Part shown: positions 31,781-45,264 of the stretch, piece by piece
Layout: every line of letters begins with the position of its first letter
How positions within the stretch are numbered: position 1 is the stretch's first letter
Assembly (NCBI GenBank): GCA_018401435.1
Contig: JAGYJW010000019.1
Location: 1-64,000, forward strand
Source of the DNA: Deltaproteobacteria bacterium
Lineage (GTDB): Bacteria; Myxococcota_A; UBA796; UBA2385
Length of the DNA stretch: 64,000 nt
Reading direction: 5' to 3'
Translations under genes and position numbers: made by a program
Notes under the pieces: generated by a model
Seen by the model: only the letters and a program-made list of their open reading frames with translations
Database searches by the model: none
Told to the model about the DNA's origin: nothing

Positions 31781-32616
31781 CCGGCGGCGCGCTGGCCCTG
31801 GCGGTCAACCTCAGCGACTCCTCGGCCTTCCGCTTTGCCGGCCTGCTCGCGGCCTTGTGGGGCACCCTGCTGGTGATGCTCGTGCTGCTCACCGGTGGCC
31901 GCGGCCGTCGCAAGGCCAGCGTGGGCATCAGCGTCGGCCTGGCCACGGTGATGGCCTTCTTGAGCGCGGGCCTGATCGAGGCGGTCTATGTGGGCCTCGA
32001 CAGCATGGAGTCCATGCCCACCGTGGCCGCCCGGCCGCCGCCGCCGCGACTGGAGCCCACGCCCCCGGTCGACGTGGAACCCCAGCCCGAAGATGAAGAC
32101 GCGGCGGCCTTCCTGGCAGAGGAGGAGGAGGAGGTCGCGCCCCGGCGCCGAAGCCCCGCCCGGGTGGTCGCTGCGGCCGCACCGGCTGCTGCGCCGCGCC
32201 CGGCCCCAGCCCCCGGGACCCAGCGCCCAGCGCAGCCGCCGCCCGCAGCACGCCCCGCACCCGCGCCCACCCGCACGGAACGCCCCGCTCCGCCGCCCGA
32301 GCCGGCCCCCGCCACCACCGTCAGCAGCGCGCCCAAGCGCACCCTGCAGACCTCGGTGGTCGAGACCATGGTGCGCAACAACAAGAATATCAAGCGCTGC
32401 TTCTACAACTACAAGCAAGAGACCGGCAGCCTGCCCTCGCGGGTCGATGTGCGCTTCACGGTTGAAAACGCCGGCAGCGTCAGCTCGGCCCGGGTCACCA
32501 CCGACCAGTACAAGGGCACGGACTTCGACGTCTGCCTGGGCAGCGCCTTCCGCAGCATCAGCTTCCCGCCCTTTGACGGCGATGCGCAGACCTTGACCTA
32601 CCCGTTCGTGCTGTAG
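31777..32616 (+). CDS. AgmX/PglI C-terminal domain membrane protein
   Basis: 279 residues. Two membrane helices lie near the N-terminus ([19 protein letters not shown] and a second around residues 50-70). An acidic then Pro/Ala-rich periplasmic spacer follows. The C-terminal ~95 residues ([21 protein letters not shown] ... [23 protein letters not shown] ... ITFPPF-like FRSISFPPF) match the AgmX/PglI C-terminal domain, a TonB-like fold found in adventurous gliding motility and related envelope proteins of myxobacteria. Two Cys (KRCFY, DVCLGS) are typical for this domain. Its role in trans-envelope force transfer is inferred. Confidence 0.75.
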   Translation: MTGGALALAVNLSDSSAFRFAGLLAALWGTLLVMLVLLTGGRGRRKASVGISVGLATVMAFLSAGLIEAVYVGLDSMESMPTVAARPPPPRLEPTPPVDVEPQPEDEDAAAFLAEEEEEVAPRRRSPARVVAAAAPAAAPRPAPAPGTQRPAQPPPAARPAPAPTRTERPAPPPEPAPATTVSSAPKRTLQTSVVETMVRNNKNIKRCFYNYKQETGSLPSRVDVRFTVENAGSVSSARVTTDQYKGTDFDVCLGSAFRSISFPPFDGDAQTLTYPFVL

Positions 32617-32662
32617 AGGCCTTTTGCGGATACCGGGGGCGCCTCCGCAACCAGGACCCCCC

Positions 32663-34519
<1,857 letters not shown>

Positions 34520-34546
34520 CCGATAGCGGACGGCCCTGGCCCGCCC

Positions 34547-35653
34547 TCAGCGGTGGGTCAGGGCGGCGTCTCCGCGCAGGGCGCGCAGGCGCAGCAGGTG
34601 GTCGCAGAGCACCAGGGCCATCATGGCCTCCACCAGGGGCACGGCCCGCGGCAACACGCAGGGGTCATGCCGCCCCTTGGCCCGAAGGATGGCGGGCTGG
34701 CCCTTCACATCCACGGTCTGCTGCGGCTGGAAGAGGGTGGCCACGGGCTTGAAGGCCACGCTCAGGGTGATGGGCATGCCGTTGGAGATGCCCCCTTGAA
34801 TGCCGCCGCTGTGGTTGGTGGCCGTGCGCACCGATCCCGGCGTGGGCCCGGGGATGAATGGATCGTTGTGGGCTGAACCCCGCATGAAGGTGCCGGCATA
34901 GCCGCTGCCCGACTCGAAGCCCTTGGCCGCGGGCAGGCTGAGCATGGCTCCCGCAAGATCGGCCTCCAACTTATCAAAGACGGGGTCCCCCAGGCCGGCG
35001 GGCACCCCCCGGGCCACCGCCCGCACCACCCCGCCGACGCTGTCGCCGTCCTTGCGCGCCGCACGGATGCAGGCATCCATCGCCGCCGCCGCCGCGGGAT
35101 CAGGGCAGCGGGTGGGGTGGGCGTCCACCGCGGCGCGGTTCACCGTCTCTGCATCCACCTGGGCCGACAGGTCGGCCACGCGGTCCACCCAGGCCACGAT
35201 CTCGATGTCGGTGAGGCTGGTGAGCACCTGCCGGGCCACCGCGCCCGCGGCCACCCGCCCCAGCGTCTCCCGGGCCGAGGCGCGGCCGCCCCCCATCCAG
35301 GTCCGAAGGCCATAGCGGGCCTCGGTGCTGTAGTCGGCGTGGCTGGGCCGGTAGAGGTCCTTGAAGCTGGCATAGGCCCGCGGATCTGCATCGGTGTTGC
35401 GCACCAGCATGGCGATGGGGCTGCCCAGCGTCCGTCCCTCGAAGATCCCGCTGAGCAGCTCCACGCGGTCCGCCTCCTTGCGGGCGCTGGTGAGGTCACT
35501 CTGGCCCGGGCGGCGCCGGTCCAGCTCGGCCTGCACCGCCTCCAGGTCCAGGGGCAGGCCCGGCGGGCAGCCGTCGATGACCACGCCCAGGCCGCCGCCA
35601 TGGCTCTCGCCAAAGGTGGTGATGCAGAAGATCTGTCCGGTGCTGGATCCCAC
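34547..35653 (-). CDS. aroC: Chorismate synthase
   Basis: 368 residues, full length. All three signature regions are seen: [14 protein letters not shown] near the N-terminus, [14 protein letters not shown] in the middle, and [10 protein letters not shown] followed by [10 protein letters not shown]. The enzyme removes phosphate from EPSP to form chorismate, using reduced FMN, the last common step of aromatic amino-acid synthesis. No other shikimate gene is adjacent. It converges on bipA with 27 bases between stops. Confidence 0.97.
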   Translation of the reverse strand: MGSSTGQIFCITTFGESHGGGLGVVIDGCPPGLPLDLEAVQAELDRRRPGQSDLTSARKEADRVELLSGIFEGRTLGSPIAMLVRNTDADPRAYASFKDLYRPSHADYSTEARYGLRTWMGGGRASARETLGRVAAGAVARQVLTSLTDIEIVAWVDRVADLSAQVDAETVNRAAVDAHPTRCPDPAAAAAMDACIRAARKDGDSVGGVVRAVARGVPAGLGDPVFDKLEADLAGAMLSLPAAKGFESGSGYAGTFMRGSAHNDPFIPGPTPGSVRTATNHSGGIQGGISNGMPITLSVAFKPVATLFQPQQTVDVKGQPAILRAKGRHDPCVLPRAVPLVEAMMALVLCDHLLRLRALRGDAALTHR

Positions 35654-35728
35654 GGCGCCTCCATGGCCAGCCTAACGGGGCCCTCCAAGCGCGGGGCTTC
35701 CGGGCTACAGCCCTGCTGGAGGAAGCGC

Positions 35729-36812
35729 ATGTCCACCCAAGCCCCTGTCCAAAGCCCCGACGAAGCCGGCACCGGCGCGCTGCTGCCGGCCCACGCCCTG
35801 AAGCTGCTCTGGGGCACCCTGTCGGGCGCCGCCGCCTGGGTCAAGGATCCCACGCGCCAGCCCCTGGACCCCGCCTGGCGCTGGCCCCTGCTCGGCGCCG
35901 CCGCGGCTGGTCTGGGCGCTGTGGGCTGGCCTGCACCGCAAGAGCCGCCCCCTCACCCTCGCGGGCGCCGCCGTGCTGGCCGGCGCGGGGGTGGGGGCCG
36001 TCATGGGCGCGGCCGTGGCCTCCACCCGCCCCTCCCCCATGCGTTGCGACGACGGCGACCCCTGGGCCGACCCCTTCTTCCCCTTCCACCGCCGCACCGG
36101 CCTCGTGCCCTACGGCGACGACCTGTGGCTGGCCCAGCAGCCCCTCAACTGGCTGGGCATGGAGGTCGGCGCCCGCATGGCGGTCATCCGCACCCCCCAG
36201 GGCCTGCTGATCTACTCCCCCATCGAGGCCAGCTTCGCCCTGACCGAGGCCGTGCGCCTGCTGGGCGAAGTGCGCTGGATCGTCGCGCCCAACCTGCTGC
36301 ACAACCTGTGGGTGGCGGACTGGGCGCAGGCCTTTCCCGGCGCGTCGGTGCGGGTTGCGCCCAACCTGCCTGAACGGCGCCCCGATCTGCGACACGACGG
36401 CGTGTTGCACAAGGGCGAGGACGCCCCCTGGCCCGAAGGCGAGATTGGCACCGAGGTCGTGCGCGGCCACAAGGTGCACGTCGAGGTCGCCCTCTTCCAC
36501 CGCAAGACCGGCACGCTGCTGGTCGCCGACCTCCTCCAGAACATCGGCCACGCCCCCGAAACCCGCCCCCTCACCCGGGCGGGTCTGCGCCTGGTTGGCA
36601 TGTCGGCCCGCCCCACGCTGCCCACCGACATGAAGCTCACCCTCCAAGACCTGCCGGCCTTCCAGGCCTCGGCCCGGCGCATCTTGGATTGGCCGGTGCA
36701 ACGCATCGTCCTGGCCCACGGGCGCCTGGTCACCGAAGACGCCGGGGGCGCCCTCGAAGACGCCTTCGCCTTTGCCTTCCCTGGGGGCCGCATCCCGGTC
36801 CTGCCGGACTGA
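35729..36812 (+). CDS. DUF4336-like protein with N-terminal membrane segment, frame broken
   Basis: The long C-terminal part matches DUF4336, a metallo-beta-lactamase-like family: PYGDDLWLAQQP, RMAVIRTPQGLLIYSPIE, EVRWIVAPNLLHNLWV. His and Asp residues such as HGRLV may bind metal, but the classical HxHxDH is absent. The N-terminal ~65 residues (MSTQAPVQSPDEAGTG ... WRWPLLGAAAAG) are in another frame. The switch lies near 35905-35925, where AAAAG should continue as ALWAGLHRKSRPLTLAGAAV, a membrane helix. The start ATG at 35729 has an ideal ggagg upstream. Total length is 3n+1, so one extra base explains it. Five bases separate its stop from the next gene. Function unknown. Confidence 0.65.
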
Positions 36813-36816
36813 GCAG

Positions 36817-37787
36817 ATGGAGCGGGTGGCTGTCGCCATTCCCACCTGGCATGGCGGGGATCTGCTGGCGCGCTGCGTGGCCTCGCTGCAGGCCCAGGAT
36901 CCGCCGCCCGCGCAGATTGTCGTTGTGGTATCCAACCCCGATGGCGCCGTGGTGCCCGGGGGCGTAGACGTGGACCACCCCGGCCAGGCCCTGCACTTTG
37001 CCGCAGCCGCCAACCGGGCGCTGCGGGCCCTGCGCGGCCGGCCCGTCCTGCTGCTCAACGACGACACCTGGCTGGCGCCGGGCGCCCTCGCCCGTCTCTG
37101 CGAAGCCTATCGAAGTGACGCGCCCGCAATCTACCAGCCCTGCATCTTGCTGGATGACGGCAGCGGGCGCATGGACAACCTGGGCCACCGGCTCTTCTTC
37201 GACGGCTTCAACGTGGCCCGGGGCCGGGGGACACCGCCGCCTGCCGCGCACAGCTGCAGGGTGGGCGCCTTCTCGGGGGCAGCCGCCCTCTTCCACCCCG
37301 AAGTGCTGAGTCGCGTCGGGCTCTTTGACGAGGACTTCGAGGCCTTTGGCGAGGACCTGGACCTCAGCCTGCGGGCCCATCGCCGGGGTTTCGACATCCA
37401 GGCCGTGCCCCAGGCCATCGTCTACCACCGCCTGGGCGCGTCTTATGGCCGCACCGGCCCCAGCAAGGTCCACCGGGTCGAGCGGAACCGCGTGCAGGCC
37501 GCCGTTCGCAGCCTGCCCCTGAGCGCCCTGGCCACCGCCCCCCTCTGGAGCGGCCTGCGGCTTGCCGCGACGGCGGCCGCCGCGCTGGGGGCCGCGGAAT
37601 GGGGGCGGGTGGGCCCGCCGGCGCCTTCGCGGCCCTGACCGGAGGGCTGGCGGGCCTCGCGGCGGTGCCCACGGCCCTGCGCAAGCGCCGTGCGGATCGG
37701 CCCGGCTGGACTCGGGGCGAAGCCGCGATGTGGGCGCTGCTGTGGCAGCAGCGGGCCCGGGCAGCCGATCTGTGGGGGCGGGCATGA
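36817..37787 (+). CDS. Family 2 glycosyltransferase, frame broken near the 3' end
   Basis: The N-terminal ~250 residues are a GT2 (rhamnosyltransferase-like) enzyme: VAIPTWHGGDLLARCVASL, LLLNDDTWLAPGAL with the metal-binding DD, FSGAAALFHPEVLSRVG, and LFDEDFEAFGEDLDLSLRAHRRG with the ED base. The original frame ends at 37638 in a poor tail (GRVGPPAPSRP). Another frame continues as GAFAALTGGLAGLAAVPTALRKRR and ends at 37787 with an ATGA overlap to the next gene. A one-base slip in the G-rich run near 37600-37615 would join them. It probably decorates a cell-surface polysaccharide or glycolipid. Confidence 0.75.
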
Positions 37788-38509
37788 GCGCCACGCTGCC
37801 GGTCGGCACCGTGGTGGTGGTCCCCTGCTATGGCAACCTCGCCGGGGCCCGTCGGGTGGCGGCCGAGCTTCCCCCAGACTGCCTGCCCCACACGCTCTTT
37901 GTGGACGATGGCAGCCAGCCGCCCTTGGACTTGCCGGGGTTGACGGTGCTGCGCCACCCGCAGAATCGCGGCTATGGGGGCGCGCAGAAGACCGGCTACA
38001 CCGCCGCGCTGCTCCGGGGTGCGCAACGCGTCGTGCTCTTGCATGGGGACGCGCAATACCCCACCTTGCCCACCCTGGACCTGGCCTGGGCCCTAGTGGA
38101 GAGCGGGGCGGCGGTGGCCCTGGGCAGCCGCTTCTTGCACCACCACGGCCGCGCCATTCCCCTGTGGCGACGCTGGGGCAACCGCGCCCTCACCGCCGTC
38201 GCCAACCGACGCTACGGCTGCGCCTTGAGCGAGCTGCACACCGGCGCGCGGGCCTTCTCCGCCGACGCCTTGCGCCGCCTGCCCCTGGACCAGATGTCGG
38301 ACGACTATGTCTTCGACCAGCAGACATTGTCGGCATTGTTGGCTGCCAACTTCAGCTTTGTCGAGCGGCCGGTCGAGGCCCGCTACGACGACGGGGTGCA
38401 GAGCATCAGCTTTCGACGCGCGGTGACCTATGGAATGGGCTGCCTGCGCACCTTGGCCGACCCCCTGCCCTTGCGACCGCTGGATGGGCCGATCGGACCC
38501 TTTTCCTGA
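37784..38509 (+). CDS. Family 2 glycosyltransferase, dolichyl-phosphate mannosyltransferase-like
   Basis: 241 residues without a membrane anchor. The start ATG overlaps the previous gene (ATGA). GT2 motifs: VVVVPCYGNLAGA at the N-terminus, LFVDDGSQP for nucleotide binding, NRGYGGAQKTGY, LLHGDAQYP (the DxD-like metal site of this subfamily) and MSDDYVFDQQ. Polyprenyl-phosphate sugar synthases have this layout (DDGS, then N.G.GxA, then DAQ). It likely charges a lipid carrier with a sugar, working with the preceding transferase. Confidence 0.85.
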   Translation: MSATLPVGTVVVVPCYGNLAGARRVAAELPPDCLPHTLFVDDGSQPPLDLPGLTVLRHPQNRGYGGAQKTGYTAALLRGAQRVVLLHGDAQYPTLPTLDLAWALVESGAAVALGSRFLHHHGRAIPLWRRWGNRALTAVANRRYGCALSELHTGARAFSADALRRLPLDQMSDDYVFDQQTLSALLAANFSFVERPVEARYDDGVQSISFRRAVTYGMGCLRTLADPLPLRPLDGPIGPFS

Positions 38510-38586
38510 GGGAACACCTTGCGCGCAGGGTTGACGTGACAATACTCTTTGGGGGCGGCGAGAGCCGATCCCCGAGGAGGCCGCCC

Positions 38587-39585
38587 ATGAATGTCTGGCA
38601 ACAGTGGCAGCGCTTCAGCGCCGAGGCCCGCAGCCCGGCCGCTGGCCTGACCGAGATTGAGCGCCTCGCCATGCGTTGGGGCGAGGGTGCCACCCCCTTG
38701 GGTGGGCGCTTCGCGTCGATGCTGCAGGTGCTGCCCGAGGTCGGCCGCCTGCGCTGGTCCGTCAGCAACCGCGCTGGCCGACTCGAAGTCGCGGGCGGCT
38801 TGGACGAGGTGGACGCCACCGATCGCACCGCCATCGGTCGCGGGCCCGGCTTGGAGCTGCGCCTGCTGCTCAGCCGCTGGGCCTATGGCTACGCCGTGGA
38901 CGTCGAACCGCACCGCGGGCTGCGCTCCAGCCTGCGCTTCTTTGATGCCCAGGGCGAGGCCCTGCTGCGCGCCGATCTGCGTGCGGACAGCGAATACCTG
39001 CCCTATGCGCGCATGTTGGCCGCCTTCCGCAACCCCGACCTCTCCTGGACCATGAAGCTGGAGGCCCCGCGGGCGCCGGCGGCGTCGCGCCAGCCCGCCA
39101 TCGGCGACGCGGGCATCGCCGATGACTGGGCCCAGCTGCGCAGCCACAGCGACTTCTTCGCCTTGCTGCGCCAGCGCGGGCTCACCCGGCCCCAGGCCTA
39201 TCGCCAGGTCGAGGGAGTCTGGGCCTGGCGGGTCGGGCCCAAGCATGTGGGCGCGCTCTTCGAGGGGCTGGCCCACGAAGAGGTGCCCGCCGCCCTCAGC
39301 CTGGCCAGCCGCGGCGCCGTCCTGGTGCACCGGGGCATCGTCGAACGCGTCTGTCGGGCCGGCAACGCCCTCTGTGTCTTGGACCCCGGGCTTCGGTTGG
39401 AGTTGGACCTCGCCCAGGCCCGCGAGCTCTGGCTGGTGCAGCGTCCCAGCGCCCACGGCCTGCGCAGCGCCCTTGAGTTGCTCGATGACAATGGGGACGC
39501 CACCGTCGTTCTTCGCGATGGACGCGCCGACCACGAGCCGGCCGATCCCCGCTTCCTGGCCCTGGCCGAAGCGCTCTGTCGCTGA
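38587..39585 (+). CDS. HemS/HmuS/ChuS-like heme-handling protein
   Basis: 332 residues made of two copies of the HemS fold. The first has LELRLLLSRWAYGYAVDVEP and GLRSSLRFFDAQGEALL; the second has SHSDFFALLRQRGLTRPQAYR, ALSLASRGAVLVHRGIVERV in pieces, LDPGLRLELDLAQARELWLV and GLRSALELLDDNGD. These match hemin-degrading / heme-trafficking proteins. The heme-ligand His of the family falls in 'xVHxFF'; here the motif is SHSDFF, with the His shifted one place, so heme ligation may differ. A good aggagg precedes the ATG. No heme receptor or ABC transporter lies nearby. A 14-base tandem repeat begins at the stop codon. Confidence 0.7.
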   Translation: MNVWQQWQRFSAEARSPAAGLTEIERLAMRWGEGATPLGGRFASMLQVLPEVGRLRWSVSNRAGRLEVAGGLDEVDATDRTAIGRGPGLELRLLLSRWAYGYAVDVEPHRGLRSSLRFFDAQGEALLRADLRADSEYLPYARMLAAFRNPDLSWTMKLEAPRAPAASRQPAIGDAGIADDWAQLRSHSDFFALLRQRGLTRPQAYRQVEGVWAWRVGPKHVGALFEGLAHEEVPAALSLASRGAVLVHRGIVERVCRAGNALCVLDPGLRLELDLAQARELWLVQRPSAHGLRSALELLDDNGDATVVLRDGRADHEPADPRFLALAEALCR

Positions 39586-39621
39586 GCCGCTGGCGCTGAG
39601 CCGCTGGCGCTGAGTCGCTGT
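39580..39621. repeat. Three tandem copies of a 14-base unit over a stop codon
   Basis: cgctgagccgctgg occurs at 39580-39593 and 39594-39607 exactly and at 39608-39621 with two changes. The stop codon of the HemS-like gene is in the first copy. The repeats read as in-frame or near-frame stops and look like a duplication product rather than a regulatory site. Confidence 0.7.
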
Positions 39622-39640
39622 GGTTGGAGCGGCCGCTGCC

Positions 39641-40138
39641 CTACTGGTTGTCTCGCCGCTCCTCCCGCACCCGCAGCCGGTTGTTGCGCCGGATGTCCGC
39701 GTCTTTTTCGCGGCGCTGGGCCACCGGGTCCCCCGAGCTGTCCAGGATCGGTGCTGGCACCGGCTTGCCATCCGGGCCCAGGGCCACGAAGGTCAGGTAG
39801 GCCGAGCAGCAATGTTCGCGCAGGCCCTCGCGCACATCCTCGGCGTCCACCCGCACGCCCACCTCCATGCTGCTCCCCCAGGCCCGGTTGACCTGGGCTT
39901 GCAAGACCACCACCATTCCCTGGCGAATCGGGCGCAAGAAGTGCAGCTGGTCCATCGACGCGGTCACCACCGGCCCCCGCACGAAGCGTTGGGCCGCCAC
40001 CGCCGCGCAGATGTCGCACCAGGCCGCGATCTGCCCGCCAAAGGCCGTGCCCAGCGCGTTGGTGAAGCCCGGGAGCACCAGCTGGGTCATCTCGGTGCGG
40101 GTGTGCTCGGGGCGTACGGCGCCAGGGTGCGGGGTCAT
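39641..40138 (-). CDS. Acyl-CoA thioesterase, hotdog fold
   Basis: 165 residues. The start chosen is the ATG at 40138 (TPHPGAVRPEHTRTEMTQLVLP), where the hotdog domain begins; upstream in-frame sequence is Arg/Trp-rich. The central helix GTAFGGQIAAWCDICAAVAA carries the family's G-x-x-x-GG motif, followed by VVTASMDQLHFLRPIRQGMVV and YLTFVALGPDGKPVP. This is the YciA/BFIT-type acyl-CoA thioesterase layout. It hydrolyses acyl-CoA to free acid and CoA. The tail is charged. No partner gene is evident. Confidence 0.85.
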   Translation of the reverse strand: MTPHPGAVRPEHTRTEMTQLVLPGFTNALGTAFGGQIAAWCDICAAVAAQRFVRGPVVTASMDQLHFLRPIRQGMVVVLQAQVNRAWGSSMEVGVRVDAEDVREGLREHCCSAYLTFVALGPDGKPVPAPILDSSGDPVAQRREKDADIRRNNRLRVREERRDNQ

Positions 40139-40238
40139 CGATCCTCGGGGGTGCGGGTGCGGCGGGCGCGGCGGGCGCCCCGCCATTGGCCGAGCAGCTC
40201 GGCGAGCTGGTTGGGTAGCTCGGCGGCGCCAGCGGCCA

Positions 40239-41171
40239 CTAGGGGCGCAGCAGGCCGGGCAAGGCGCCCACCAGCTCCCGCGCCTCGCCCACGACCGGCG
40301 CCCGCCCCATGGCAACCAGCTGCTCGTGAATATCGCGATTGCGCTGGTATAACGCCAATAAACTTCTCGCATGAGAATGCAGGACCGGCGCCATGGGCAC
40401 CAGGCCCACCTGCCGCTTTCGGCTCCACCAGGCGTCTTCAGCGATGGGCACATCGGGCAGCGGGTGGGCCCGCAGGGTGGCGGTGCGGTGCAAGGTGGCG
40501 ACGTGATCGGCCTGGGCCGCCGCCACCACGCGGTGGCCCGGCGGCGTCCAGGAACGCAGCCGCTCCTTGGTGACGGGATCGGCGTCGGGCCAGGGGATCT
40601 GCCGGGGGATCACGGCGTCCCAGGGCCCGGCCTCCAGGGCCTCCACCAGCCGCCGAAGCAGGCTTCTGCCCAGGGGAATGGCGTCATCCACCGTCAAGAA
40701 GACATAGGGGTCGTCCACCAGGGCCAGGGCCCGCTGGCGGGTGGGGCCGTGGCCGCGCCAGGGCACCCGGAGCACCTCGGCGCCGGGCAGCTCATCGGGC
40801 ACCCCCGGCCCATTGGCGACCACGATCACCCGCACGGGCAGATCCTGGGCCAGCAGAGCCTTCAAGCCCTGGGGCGCCTGCCGGTGGGTGGGGATGATGA
40901 CGGTGACCCGCGGGGACCCCGGGCCGGGCCCAAGCGCGCCCCCCGAAGGGGCGGCGAAAGCGTCCAGCGCGCGCTGATCCGCCGGATCCCAAGCCCGAGC
41001 GCGACGAAACAGGGGGGCCAGCTCGTCCAGGCGCAGGCCCCGGGGCGCCGAGGTCGCAAGGTCGAGGTCCACCGGTCGGCCCTGCCGCAAAGCATCGGCC
41101 ATTCGGCCGAGATCCTCGGCTTCCAACCGGGTCAGCGTGAGGAGGTCGCCCGCCTTTTCGGCCATATCCAT
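40239..41171 (-). CDS. Glycosyltransferase, GT-A fold (family 2-like)
   Basis: 310 residues from the ATG before DMAEKAGDL. An N-terminal helical part (residues ~1-85) precedes a GT-A domain: VTVIIPTHRQAPQGLKALLAQ, VRVIVVANGPG, RQRALALVDDPYVFLTVDDAIPLGRSLL with a DD metal site, and PIAEDAWWSRKRQVG. The C-terminal helix (SLLALYQRNRDIHEQLVAMG) is common in GT2 enzymes. The substrate is unknown. It lies near two other GT2 genes but on the opposite strand. Confidence 0.75.
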   Translation of the reverse strand: MDMAEKAGDLLTLTRLEAEDLGRMADALRQGRPVDLDLATSAPRGLRLDELAPLFRRARAWDPADQRALDAFAAPSGGALGPGPGSPRVTVIIPTHRQAPQGLKALLAQDLPVRVIVVANGPGVPDELPGAEVLRVPWRGHGPTRQRALALVDDPYVFLTVDDAIPLGRSLLRRLVEALEAGPWDAVIPRQIPWPDADPVTKERLRSWTPPGHRVVAAAQADHVATLHRTATLRAHPLPDVPIAEDAWWSRKRQVGLVPMAPVLHSHARSLLALYQRNRDIHEQLVAMGRAPVVGEARELVGALPGLLRP

Positions 41172-41318
41172 CCTGGGTGGAGCGCCATCCGGGCCATGGC
41201 CACCGGCGCCCCTCTGGAATAACGCGGCCGGGCCGCCCACAGTGCTGGCCCGCCCAGCCCCGCGACGCCCGCGCGGCTGCTATCGTCCCCGCTCCGCGAA
41301 CACCCCGCACCCCGCTCC

Positions 41319-43058
41319 ATGTCTGCGCAACGTCGTCCCGTCCGGCCCCTGCTCTCGCTCCAGGCCACCGCCCTCGTCGTCTTGACGGCGGCGGTGGGCA
41401 TGTGGACCTGGAAGACCGTGGCCACCTACGAGGCCGAGGTGCGGGCCCCGCGCCTGACGCTGGACTCTGCGAGAAAGGCGGCCAGAACGCTGATGACGGG
41501 CCCCTATCTCTACCTGGCGACGGGGGAGGCCGTGCATGTGGACGCCACCCAGGACGCGGTCACGGAGCTCAACGCGCACCTGCTCGCCCTCAGCCACCTC
41601 GCGCCCCTGCCGCCCAAGCAGCTGCAGCGCGCCCGCGCCTCGCTCCAGGTGATCGAAGAGTCCACAGGCCTGCTGTGGAAGGCCGCACCCGACGCCGATC
41701 TCGCGGGGGCCCTCGAACAGCTCGCCCTGGGCACCTCGGCCCTGGACGGCTCCTTGACGGCCATCGAGACCCGGATCGAGGCCCAGGTCACCGAACGCTA
41801 TGACCTCACGCTGCAAGGTCTGCTGGTGGCCTGGGGCGGCATGCTGGTGGCGGTGCTGGGCACCGGCGTGCTGGCCAGCCGCCACGACGGCGCCAACGTC
41901 GCGCGCGAGCAGCGCATCCAGCGCAGCCTCAATGTCGAGCTGGCCGACGCCCTCGCCGACGCCGCCCAGCCCCCCAGCCCGGATGCGCCCCTGCCCGAGA
42001 TCGTGAGCATCGCCGGGGCCGGCGTGGACAGCCTGGTCGGGGCCGCCCGCCGCACCGTCGAGGCCCTGGGCGATCTGCGCGTGGACCTGGCCCGCCTCCG
42101 CCGCTCCAGCTCCTTCACCCAGGACCTGATGGACGCCTTGGCGATGGCCGAGTCCGAGACCGAGGTGGTGAGCACCGCCAGCCGGGCCGCGCGGGTGGCC
42201 TACCCCGACGCCTCCTACCAGCTGCTCCGGATTGAAGGCGACGACGCGCTCCTGCGGCCGGTGGACACCATGCCCGAGCCCGCTTGCGCCGTCGAAGGCG
42301 CCCAGCACTGCCCCGCCGTGCGCAAGGGCCGCACGCTGCACCATGGCATCGGCCAGGGCATCGTGCGCTGCCCCCACCTCGCCAACGACTCGGGCTGCGT
42401 GACCTGCGCGCCGGTGCTGCTCAACGGCCACGCCTATGGGGTGAGCCAGCTGGCCGGCTACATCCCCTCGCAGACGGGGCTGGACGACCTCGAGTCCCTG
42501 GGGCTGGCCCTCGCGGCCCGCTTGGGGGTGGTGCGCAGCCTGGCCGCCTCCGAACGCGAGGCCTCCACCGATCCCCTCACCGGCCTGGCCAACCGTCGGC
42601 GCTTCACCGAGCGGCTCGCGGATCTCGACCGAAACGGCAGCCACTACTGCCTGATCGTGGCGGATATCGACCACTTCAAGGCCATCAACGATCGCCATGG
42701 CCACGAGGTCGGCGACCGCTGCCTGCAGATCTTCGCCCAGGTGCTGCGGGATGCCTGCCGCAACAGCGACCTGCCCTGCCGCCATGGCGGCGAAGAGTTC
42801 GTGGCGGTGTTGCCCGACGCCGGCATGCGCGCCGGGTTGGCCGTCGCCATGCGCATTCGCTCCCTGCTGCGCGAGGCCGGAAGGAACGCTCCCGCGCCCT
42901 TTACGGTGTCCATGGGCGTGGCGGCCCACCCCGACCACGGCGACCAGGGCGACCGCGTCCTGCGCGCGGCCGACGCCGCCATGTACGACGCCAAGGAGTC
43001 CGGCCGCGACCAGGTCATCCCCGCGCACCTCGCCATGGACGCCGAGGCCACGATCTGA
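41319..43058 (+). CDS. Membrane sensor diguanylate cyclase (GGDEF)
   Basis: 579 residues. Two membrane helices (about 11-30 and 166-186) bracket a ~130-residue periplasmic helical sensor. Then come a coiled linker, a GAF-like domain with an unusual Cys/His cluster (EPACAVEGAQHCPAV, HHGIGQGIVRCPHL, SGCVTCAPVLL), and a C-terminal GGDEF domain. The active site is GGEEF (about 490-494), compatible with activity, and DPLTGLANRR marks the domain start. It should make cyclic di-GMP. The Cys-rich stretch, with at least five Cys, could bind a metal or sense redox state; this is inference. Confidence 0.9.
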   Translation: MSAQRRPVRPLLSLQATALVVLTAAVGMWTWKTVATYEAEVRAPRLTLDSARKAARTLMTGPYLYLATGEAVHVDATQDAVTELNAHLLALSHLAPLPPKQLQRARASLQVIEESTGLLWKAAPDADLAGALEQLALGTSALDGSLTAIETRIEAQVTERYDLTLQGLLVAWGGMLVAVLGTGVLASRHDGANVAREQRIQRSLNVELADALADAAQPPSPDAPLPEIVSIAGAGVDSLVGAARRTVEALGDLRVDLARLRRSSSFTQDLMDALAMAESETEVVSTASRAARVAYPDASYQLLRIEGDDALLRPVDTMPEPACAVEGAQHCPAVRKGRTLHHGIGQGIVRCPHLANDSGCVTCAPVLLNGHAYGVSQLAGYIPSQTGLDDLESLGLALAARLGVVRSLAASEREASTDPLTGLANRRRFTERLADLDRNGSHYCLIVADIDHFKAINDRHGHEVGDRCLQIFAQVLRDACRNSDLPCRHGGEEFVAVLPDAGMRAGLAVAMRIRSLLREAGRNAPAPFTVSMGVAAHPDHGDQGDRVLRAADAAMYDAKESGRDQVIPAHLAMDAEATI

Positions 43059-43176
43059 CCGGACCGGGGCCGAGGGACGCTGACCGGGCCCCAGGGTGTC
43101 CCGATCAGTGGAGCGGTCGAAGATGCGGCAGCCTGCCCCTCTCCGGCCCTCCGCGCCCCGCCGCCGGAGTCCGCCC

Positions 43177-45228
<2,052 letters not shown>

Positions 45229-45264
45229 GTCCAGCGTCCGCCCCGCGAGCCCGAGGATGAGCCC

